A stretch of DNA of 64,000 bases from Schistosoma haematobium. Taxonomy: Eukaryota > Platyhelminthes > Trematoda > Strigeidida > Schistosomatidae. Shown in pieces: positions 56,423-64,000 of the stretch. The notes under the pieces were generated by a model. That model did not search any database and was not told the DNA's origin. It worked only from the letters and a program-made list of their open reading frames with translations. Position numbers and translations under genes: made by a program. The DNA lies in NCBI RefSeq assembly GCF_000699445.3, contig NC_067196.1:75647864-75711863 (forward strand), read 5' to 3'. Each line of letters begins with the position of its first letter. Positions within the stretch are counted from its first letter, which is position 1.

Positions 56423-57003
56423 ACCGGTCCCAGTCAGGATCTTCATCATAAAGTCGGTAAGATCTCTACCAACAGGGTCCAGACGCAAAATAGCATAAGG
56501 CAACGCATAAGCTTCATAAGTCGAAACTGTGTAGGTCACACCCTCACATAAGTCCAACACTATACCAGTTGTACGACCAGATGCATACAGGAATAACCCC
56601 GCTTGAATAGCAACATACACAGCTGGTGTAGTAAAAGTCTCAAACATGATCCATGTCATCTCACGGTTTGCATTCGGGTTCAATGAAGCTTCTGGCAAAA
56701 ACAATGAATGTTCCTCTGTTGCCACTCGCAACCCGTTGTAGAATGTATGGTACCACATCTTCTCCACTTAGTCAAAATACCATGTTCATCTTGGCACTGC
56801 AGTGTCGGGATACAACATTTCGATCTAGCATTGTCTTCCATATGATTGTCCTTTTGATCCATTTTCCCCATCAATCCTTGATGTCTAGTTCCTCCAACAA
56901 TAGAGGGGGATACGGCTCTGGTAGCATCACTTTTGGCGAAGCCACCTTTACACATACCAAACCCATCGTTGATTACGGGAGCAGCAACGTATTCCTCAGC
57001 CAC
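56423..57003 (-). pseudogene. Actin retro-segment, residues 1 to about 196, inside the BEL element
   Basis: Intronless over about 580 bp and collinear with actin subdomains 1-2 and part of 3-4: phosphate-loop-like NDGFGMCKGG, then after the frameshift [60 protein letters not shown] and [19 protein letters not shown]. Many changes at invariant positions (DNGSG to NDGFG, one Lys lost in NREKM), so it is not a working actin. The second half of actin is missing. Confidence 0.9.
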
Positions 57004-57141
57004 TCCTCTAGGTAAAGGAACAATCTCGTAACTTTCATCAAAGTAATTGTCGCGCTCTACTATGCTACTTACGTTTGAATCATTCAGAGATAATGATTTA
57101 TCAGAGGAACAGTCGCCAGCAAACTCATAGTTATGCTCCAC
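56680..57141 (-). pseudogene. Chimeric frame: BEL linker fused to actin N-terminus
   Basis: Residues 1-46 (EHNYEFAGDCSSDKSLSLND ... YEIVPLPRG) continue the BEL polyprotein, which joins upstream as GPAGHNKHGERIVDY in the same frame. From residue 47 (about 57003) it is actin: VAEEYVAAPVINDGFGMCKG, then GFAKSDATRAVSPSIVGG and RHQGLMGKMDQKD. The actin start codon is GTG here. A deletion of about 10 bp at 56768 (actin residues 80-81) shifts the frame. Confidence 0.85.
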
Positions 57142-57148
57142 AGGGACA

Positions 57149-58252
57149 TCAACTTGAGAAATATAATCTACAATCCTTTCCCCATGTTTGTTGTGACCTG
57201 CTGGTCCAAAAAAACCATCCTAACAGTGTTCTAACAGCATAAGGACTCTTCCTTTCACCTAACCTTTGGTCCAGGGCCCAATGCACTTCAGGTAAGTCAC
57301 ACCCAATAAGCAACATAACTTCACCAGCCACTAATTCTGTCCAAGGTAAATCCATAAGATGGGACGATTTCATAGCACTGTCCTTCACAGATATTCTTGG
57401 TCTATGCACCGGCAAATCATCTACTACAACGGCCTTTTCAATACATATACATTCGTCTCGGTTTAATGAGTAGGTTTTAAAGGCTTTGGTTGTCGATGTG
57501 GTTAGCTTATTTCCGTTTACTGTTTTGATGGTAATCGACGCACTTTCTAACGATAAACCTAAAAGTCGTACGGCACTTGACTTGGTTAGGGTTGTATCCG
57601 GAACATTGTCTAAAAACACATGTCCACAAACGTCCTTATACCCAGCTCTAAGGCTTACAGGGATTAAACCAAAAAACACATCCTCATTTAGTGACGCTGT
57701 GCACCCACAATGACCTTCTTTTAACCGCTCACTCAAACCATCCTGAACTTGAATGGGTATATGCAACAATTGGTGATGCCGATCCCGGCAACCTTCGATA
57801 GTACACACAACACGATCTTTACAATCCACTGATCTGTGGCCTCTTCTAAGACAACAAAAACACAGACCTTTTTCTCTCGCATTCGCCCACTTATCGTTGA
57901 CTGCTAATGTTGAGAACTGGAAACATTTATCAATCCTAAAATTTTCTCCGCATATAACACAAGGTGACTTGCTAACAATTTTACCGAACGGCAAACCTTG
58001 TTTAGAACAGGCCACCTTGCTCACAACCCGTTTACTATCTGTTGCAATCTGCCCGAATCTGCTGAGTAAAATGTCTGCTCTAGATAACACAAATTCTGTT
58101 AACTCGGCAAAAGTGGGCTCTCTTCCATTTGCTGTTACCTTTCCGACTGTTTCAGCCCACTTCATCTGTAAAGCCGCGGGCAACTTCTTTCTATAGTTAC
58201 TACAGAGTTGAGATCCACTGAATAATCCATCTGTTCTGAGGCTATAGAACAA
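57149..58252 (-). pseudogene. BEL gag zinc knuckle and aspartic-protease-like region
   Basis: After LPAALQMKWAETVGKV, a first knuckle CVICGENFRIDKC lacks its His, while the second, CFCCLRRGHRSVDC, is a good CCHC. The DUF1758-type protease follows: CGHVFLDNVPDTTLTKSSAV, with the catalytic D-S/T-G replaced by DNV, and VMLLIGCDLPEVHWALDQRL. Ends where one extra T in a T7 run shifts the frame. Confidence 0.8.
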
Positions 58253-58875
58253 TTTTCCATCTTTATCGCTAACCTAGATAGATTTTCTCCGCCGTTGTGC
58301 TCTATAATGGAACCTTCAGTCAAGTCGTTTAGCAAAGCCCGGCTTACTTCGTGTGTTCTACCAAACAACCGTTTCAGTATATCGCACGCTCTACGATAAC
58401 CCAATGATGGTGGAAGCATTATGAATTCTTCTGTGGCCTCTCGAGCCTTTCCTTTACAATAATGTAACAAGAACAAGAGCCGTCGACCATCGTCTTCGAT
58501 CTTAGATACCACATATAAATCGAACTGTCTGATAAACTTCCAGTATTTGACTGGTTGCCCATCAAAAGTACTTAGTTCTACCTTTGGGAGCTCAAGACCT
58601 ACACTTAGAGATGCCAAGGTCGCTGCCCTCTTCTTCGTTCCAGGATAGTCTAACAGTTTTGACTTTTCTGGGGACTTGATTGTAATGTCAAGAGAACGGC
58701 TTGCGAAACTGTGAATATACTCCTGTCCTCCGTCATCACAATTGGAGGCATAAGATACTTTACTACTCATGTTCTCCTTTAGCTTTAACGACCCTAACTC
58801 TCTCTGAGGGCACAACAGCTGCTTCCTCAGCCTAATTTTCAAATATCTAATCTCTAATGGTTGTCTTCCCCTCAA
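58162..58875 (-). pseudogene. BEL gag, DUF1759-like region
   Basis: LELPKVELSTFDGQPVKYWK, FIRQFDLYVV and LLFLLHYCKGKAREATEEF form the conserved BEL gag core; then YRRACDILKRLFGRTHEVSR. Frame lost near 58210 into the next part. Confidence 0.8.
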
Positions 58876-59081
58876 CTGCTTACTTTTAACTCTGCTAGGG
58901 TGATGCTAGAGCTAATTTTGCTGTGCCTACTTACTAAACTAGTAGTATAGCCATGACATGAAGATATATCAAAAGTAACTTGTCGTATATCAGGAGGCGC
59001 ATCTGACTGCATTTCTTCATGACCCAACACCAGGTTTCCGTCGATCTTATTGCTCTTGTCAGGCATTGCTGTGTTTTTCAC
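58872..59081 (-). pseudogene. BEL gag N-terminus
   Basis: MPDKSNKIDGNLVLGHEEMQ is the likely start (Met at about 59066). It reads to a stop just where the next gag frame opens, so one frameshift separates them. Confidence 0.55.
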
Positions 59082-59191
59082 TTGTAATTACTGTTCGTTT
59101 GAGAACTGTAACGACCGAACTGCCAGTATTCGGTTTGGGAGAAGAACTGACGAACCAAAATGTATTCGAATAGGCCAGACTACGTTCTTCC

Positions 59192-59320
59192 CCAAGCTGC
59201 CAACTTTGGGGAAAATTTGGTCCATTTTGGGGAAATGAGACGCAAACCCCAAAATTTCCCCAAACGTTGGGGGAAGCTTCCTCGAAATTCCCCAAAATTT
59301 CCCCAAAGCTGGCAGCTTGG
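59192..59320. repeat. Foldback sequence with repeated TTTGGGGAAA units
   Basis: 27-bp inverted arms (59192-59218, 59294-59320: CCAAGCTGCCA, TTTGGGGAAA) enclose more copies of TTTGGGGAAA or its complement. It lies just outside the BEL 5' LTR edge read at 59107, where the rest of that LTR should be. Confidence 0.7.
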
Positions 59321-59329
59321 GTCTTTATA

Positions 59330-59612
59330 GCTTATAGTTTTTATAGTATGATGAAGTTAATATTGCTTGCAAGCATTACCTCAGTTGATGATTTTTATTC
59401 ACCATTAAATTTGATAAACATTTTTACTGTTTTGGGGAATCGCATTTTACTCGTTCTCTTTTATTTAGGATATTTATACATGCATTTCACTTCGTGCGTT
59501 TCCTGAACACTATACCTCATTAAAGAAACTAGTATCTCATGAGTAATAATGCTGTTCCTTCTTTTCATCCTTATTTCAATGTAAACCTGACAGGTCAAGT
59601 TTAACGAGGCTA
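59330..59612. other. Spacer, nothing recognised
   Basis: May include distal BEL 5' LTR sequence; no matching partner found. Confidence 0.3.
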
Positions 59613-59617
59613 GATAG

Positions 59618-60540
59618 TGTTATAACTTGTGGCCTGAGTGCCCTGCTAATGTATACGTAATGATACCGCCAATCAGAGAACAGTGAGTTACCTATCGGAT
59701 CAATGACACGTAAAACCCGTACGAGCAGGCTGGTGTCCTGATTGGTCCTGCTTTCAGCCCAGCTCAGCCAGTTAAGACCAGAACACCAATCTCAGCCTCT
59801 GCAATATGAATAATTTATTTCAAGCATACGGGGTTTATATACCAATCAAACAGACCACATCGTACCATAAAATAGGAAAAAACATTTGTACGAGATTTGG
59901 CCAAATGTGGCTGTAAATGTGGGAGGTAATAGTCAATAGACAGGGCATAATACAAGAATGGTAAATCGTATAATAATAGTTCTGTAGCGTGGCGTCGAGT
60001 TGTGATTAACTATGAACACCGCTACAAAGAAACACGTGCCGAGCGAATCAGAAGGCGAGGGTTGGACGTAACCAAATAGATCCATAAAATCCCCGAGAAG
60101 CCAAATACCAGAAGGCAATTAATGGACCAAGTCGATGTTTATTTGCTGGCGATCTCGTGGCATCGAAAGGATACCGAGATCGTGCCAGGATACAAGCTTG
60201 GTTACAGAACGTAACCGAATCCGCGCGAAGTTACAATCAAAGTGTGAGTATAAGAATGGAAGCACAAAATAGCTGTCATTAGCACAGTCAAACAAAAGCA
60301 CGTTAAAACAAACACTGGTACAGTTGGTTATAATAATAATTGTTTTTATTAAACCAGTCGTGTTCTCGTGATAAACGTGAGTCACTACAGTTCATAAGTC
60401 AAAATAAAGCTTATAATAATATGGACATGAATATGCATAATTTAGTTATTTAACGATTATACGATAAAAATATACGCATAGTACTGGTCCATAAATGGAT
60501 CTCAAAAGTTACCATTCATTAGGCTTATCGGGACATAACA
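59618..60540 (-). mobile_element. Solo LTR, family LTR-2, interrupted by LTR-1
   Basis: TGTTAT...ATAACA ends with a perfect 5-bp duplication GATAG (59613-59617, 60541-60545). Net length without the insert is 512 bp, close to the 518 bp of the copy at 6285-6802. The minus strand shows a TATA box (GGTATATAAACCCC at about 59830-59844) and an AATAAA signal 11 bp further (59814-59819), as expected for an LTR promoter and poly(A) site. Confidence 0.88.
59983..60389 (-). mobile_element. Solo LTR, family LTR-1, nested in LTR-2
   Basis: 407 bp, TGTAG...CTACA ends, 4-bp duplication GTTC (59979-59982, 60390-60393). Removing it plus one duplication restores continuous alignment with the uninterrupted LTR-2 at 6.3 kb, which proves the insertion order. 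Confidence 0.9.
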
Positions 60541-60545
60541 GATAG

Positions 60546-60945
60546 CCAATTCACAAGGTTGAAAATGGGTATGCTAAGAAATGTAGCTTCAAAATAATGC
60601 TACCTACTTAAGGCACTCCATCCACCTCAATTAAATTTTGTGAACTTTATGGACAAGTTTAAAAGTTAAGTATATGATAAAGCCTAAAAATCCAAACATC
60701 AACTAATGTCATTGAAAGTATTCATAGTTTGACTTTTAACTGATCATTTAACTCCAATAACAATTTCGAGGTATTCCAAATCTTCACTTGGCGAAAAGAT
60801 CTAAATTAATTTGATTGTATTGCATCGATTATGGATGTGGAAGTACATTTAATATCCGAAACATTCATTTTATCTCAGTAATTATAAGTATCTATTATAT
60901 CTATGTGCATGAATCAAATTGAAATTTTCCTAGTAAGAGAAAACC
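60546..60945. other. Spacer, nothing recognised
   Basis: AT-rich; no supported feature. Confidence 0.35.
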
Positions 60946-60957
60946 TATTCTCAGTAA

Positions 60958-61690
60958 CCAGTGTATTAGCAGCCTCAGCAGCAGTAGGTCTCAATATACA
61001 CAAAGGGAAAAGCAAGATTCTCCAATACAACACAGCATGCACCAATCTAATCAAAATTGACGGAGAAGATTTGGAAGATGTAAAAACCTTTACATATCTG
61101 GGCAGCATCATTGATGAACAGGGTGGATCTGATGCAGATGTGAAGGCGCGGATCGGCAAAGCAAGAGCAGTTTATTTACAACTGAAGGACATCTGAGACT
61201 CAAAACAACTCTCAACCAACATCAAGGTCAGGATTTTTGATACAAATGTCAAGACAGTTCTACTATATGGGGCGGAAACTTAGAGAACTACGAAAGCCAT
61301 CATCCAGAAGAGACAAGTGTTTATGAACAGCTTTCTACACAAAATACTTCAGATCCATTGGCCAGACACTATTAGCAACAACCTACTATGGGAGAGAACA
61401 AACCAGATCGCAGTGGAGGAAGAAATCAGGAAGAAGCACTGGAAGCGGATAGGACATATATTGAGGTAAGCACTCAACTGTGTCACAAGACAAGCCCTCA
61501 CATGGAGTCCTCAAGGTCAAAGGAAAAGAGGAAGACCAAAGAACACATTACGCCGGGAAATGGAGATAGACATGAGAAAAATGAACAAAAATTGGATGGA
61601 ATTAGAAAGGAAGGCCCAGGACAGAGGGGGTTGAAGAAAGCTGGTCGGTGGCCTATACTCTATTAGGAGTAACAGACGTAAGTAAGAGAG
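60958..61690 (+). mobile_element. RTE retrotransposon, 5'-truncated
   Basis: 12-bp duplication TATTCTCARTAA with one mismatch (60946-60957, 61691-61702). Covers the RT thumb to the 3' end: [40 protein letters not shown], a TGA at 61195 in place of Trp, then out-of-frame remnants to [19 protein letters not shown] sequence. Same family as the 10.9-kb element. Confidence 0.88.
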
Positions 61691-62014
61691 TATTCTCAAT
61701 AAATTATCTTAACAATAAACAATAATAAACTTTCATGTGCTGGGTTAAATTTCAAGAAATTATAGTTATGAAGTAAACATGATCAACTAGAATGAAAAGT
61801 AGCAATGAGTGGGAAAATTATTTGTCAGTAGTGTAAATAAAATAGTAAACACTTTGTTTGATCAATTTTAATAATAGTTCAATGCAGGCTAAATGAAATA
61901 TATACATTATACTAAACTGCCTGTAAAATTCTGATGTTAGAAAATCTTTAATAAATTATAGATCTACAATGTATAAATCAATGGAGTAAATATACGCAGT
62001 ATAACTATTTAAAA

Positions 62015-63174
62015 TCTGGTTGGCGGTTTTTAGCAAGATTTTTTCTACGGGATGGGCTTGCCGACTCCATGTCCAACCCTCCTCCTTTACCCGGGATCGG
62101 GATCATCGGTCACTCTAGAAGAGCTACAGGTGGAGTTCCTGAGAAGATTGTCAACATTATCCGGAACTCATACGACGGACTTCAGTGCAAAGTCGTGCAT
62201 GGAGGACAGCTGCTAGATGCATTCCAAGTAAGGACTGGAGTCAGACAAGGCTGTCTACTCTCCCCTTTCCTCTTTCTTCTGGTGGTCGACTGGATTATGA
62301 AGACCTTGACATCTGAGGGGAGAACAGCATGCAATGGACAACTCAGAATCAATTAGACGATTCGGACTTCGCAGATGACCTAGCTCTCCTATCCCATACA
62401 CACGAACAAATGCAGATGAAGACAGCCAATGTAGCAGCAGTCGCTATATCAGTAGGCCTCAACATACACAAGAGGAAAACCAAGGTCCTCAACTACAACA
62501 CGGAGAACACCAATCCAATCACACTTGAAGGAGAAACTCTGGAAGATGTAGAATCCTTCACATAACTGGGAAGCATCATCGATGAACAAGGAGGATCAGA
62601 TGCAGACGTAAATGGGAGGATTGGAAAAGCAAGGGCCACATTCTTGCAATTGAAGAACATATGGAACTCAAAAACAACTGCCTGCCAACCAATATCAAAG
62701 TCACAATCTTCAATTCGAACGTCATGACAGTTAGTTCTACTGTACGGAGATGAAACTACGAGAACGTCTACAATCATCATCAAGAAGATACAAGTATTTA
62801 TAAATAGCTGTCTTCGCAAGATACTCGACATCCGATGGTCGGATATCATCAGTAACAGCCTTCTGTATCAGAGAACAAACCAGCTTCATTTGAAGAGGAA
62901 ATTAGGAAGAGACGATGGAGTTGGTGGATAGGACATACATTGAGGAAATCATCAAACTGCCTCATGAGGTAAGCCCTAATTGGGAATCGTGAAGGGAAGT
63001 GAAAAAGTGGAAGGCCGAAGAACACATTACATCGGGAAATGGAAGCAGATATGAAAAGGATGAATAACAACTGGGAAGAGCTGGAAAGGATTGGCTGGAA
63101 CAATGTTGGCTGGAGAATGCTGGTGAGCGGCCTATTCCCCTCCACAAGGAGTAACATGCATAAGTATGTGATTA
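62015..63174 (+). mobile_element. RTE retrotransposon with inverted 5' UTR
   Basis: Perfect 14-bp duplication ATAACTATTTAAAA (62001-62014, 63175-63188). 62015 to about 62135 is the reverse complement of the RTE 5' UTR (CTACGGGATG, CCAACCCTCCTCCTTTA), joined at short shared sequence (GGTGGAGTTCC) to the RT in sense orientation: [40 protein letters not shown], then [10 protein letters not shown] in a shifted frame. It ends in the usual GGAGTAACATGCATAAG. About 2 kb of the middle is missing. Confidence 0.9.
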
Positions 63175-63188
63175 ATAACTATTTAAAA

Positions 63189-64000
63189 GAATTACAGTAG
63201 GTGCATCCAATCATAAGGAATATAGTTACAACTTTCTAGTGATCATATAAAGTGTACCTTAAATTTAATCATTATCAATGAAAATAGTCGTTGATAAATT
63301 TACATGTGATGAAATCAATAAGTAGGTAACGATCCTTCATTTAAAAAAAACATAAATACACAGAATTACATGTATTTTCATACCCGTCTAAATGTAGATT
63401 ATCTATGATTGTTTACGAGGAGATCAACATTATGACGTATAACAATAATAAAACTGTGAACTACAAATGAATAATCTAAACATACGGGAATATATTTTTC
63501 AAAAAAATATAATCAATTGGGAATATATTTTTGGGCCCAGAGAGTAGGAAAATATTAAAAACAAAAAAAACTATTGTTGTTTAAGAGTATTATTATTATA
63601 TAAATGAATTATTGTGCATACAACCTGGATACTAGGATGCTTAAAAACATGAGGTCAAAAATCACTTATTTACTGTCTAATTTGCCGTGTATGTCGGTGT
63701 ATATGAATAAACTAAAAAACTTTAGTTGATAAGGCACATATCCCAGTTATGTTGATATATGCATGTGAACAAGTTTATCTGATTTCTTAAATTTGTTTGC
63801 GGTTGAAGTACTATAACTCTGAACGCCAATATCATGTTCCAGATCACATCATACATACCAATTATTGACCGACTTAGTAGTCATACTATTTTCAGGATGT
63901 GACTGTAGTAAAAAAGATTGTTCGTAAAAATGATGTAAATAATATTTGAAGAGTTATTGAGAAGAATTATTAGAAAAGTCCGCATGATGTATTCTCCGCC
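63189..64000. other. AT-rich end of window, nothing recognised
   Basis: No repeat copy, domain or RNA motif seen. Confidence 0.35.

Larger units (their letters stand above)
56128..59112 (-). mobile_element. BEL/Pao retrotransposon internal region carrying actin sequence
   Basis: Minus strand: LTR end GTTACA at 59112-59107, gag (from about 59081), zinc knuckles, a retropepsin-like region, a linker, an actin segment, 98 unrecognised codons, a purine-rich GGAGGGATTTTGGGGG tract and an LTR start TGTAACAG at 56128. RT, RNase H and integrase are absent. Three frameshifts (about 58873, 58210 and an extra T in a T7 run near 57210) break gag-protease. The TGTAAC/GTTACA pairing of the two LTR edges supports the boundaries. 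Confidence 0.78.

Overview
This is AT-rich, intron-rich nuclear DNA of a flatworm, almost certainly a schistosome. I infer Schistosoma, probably the haematobium group, from schistosome-type hammerhead ribozymes, tRNA-like hammerhead SINEs, full-length RTE retrotransposons, several Penelope-like elements (PLEs) and BEL/Gypsy remnants. I see no bacterial-style operons, rRNA, tRNA gene or CRISPR.

Two host genes can be rebuilt by reading exons by eye; every splice junction listed is a GT/AG site with matching phase. The first fills the left 25 kb on the minus strand. It is a TTC23-like tetratricopeptide gene with 11 exons in the window (24909 down to 116), 1536 coding bases that stay in one frame, and it runs off the left edge. 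The second is a four-exon TPD52-family (tumour protein D52) gene, minus strand, 52235 down to 48759. A possible terminal exon of an unrecognised gene lies at 35587-35655.

The rest is mobile DNA. Introns of the TTC23-like gene hold a PLE (3.7-5.5 kb), a solo LTR (6.3 kb), hammerhead repeats (1.8-2.4 and 18.0 kb), a full-length 3.2-kb RTE (10861-15154) split by a second PLE (12276-13348), SINEs (10.1, 20.6, 21.7 kb), a PLE relic (21.1 kb) and a truncated RTE (23.9 kb). Between 26 and 45 kb lie a CR1-like 3' end, three copies of one diverged repeat, a solo LTR, an internally deleted RTE-like copy, two MITE-like repeats, and a PLE whose 895-bp arms form a near-perfect palindrome, itself inserted in another PLE. 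An RTE-like element (45.3-48.6 kb) abuts the 3' end of the TPD52 gene. To its right lie a CR1-like element, a Gypsy integrase relic, a BEL/Pao element that carries the N-terminal half of an actin coding sequence, one solo LTR nested in another, and two more RTE insertions, one with an inverted 5' end.

Target-site duplications could be read for many insertions, so their boundaries are fairly firm. Two themes stand out. One is the actin capture by the BEL element. The other is a repeated inverted-dimer layout among the hammerhead-carrying or Penelope-like repeats.
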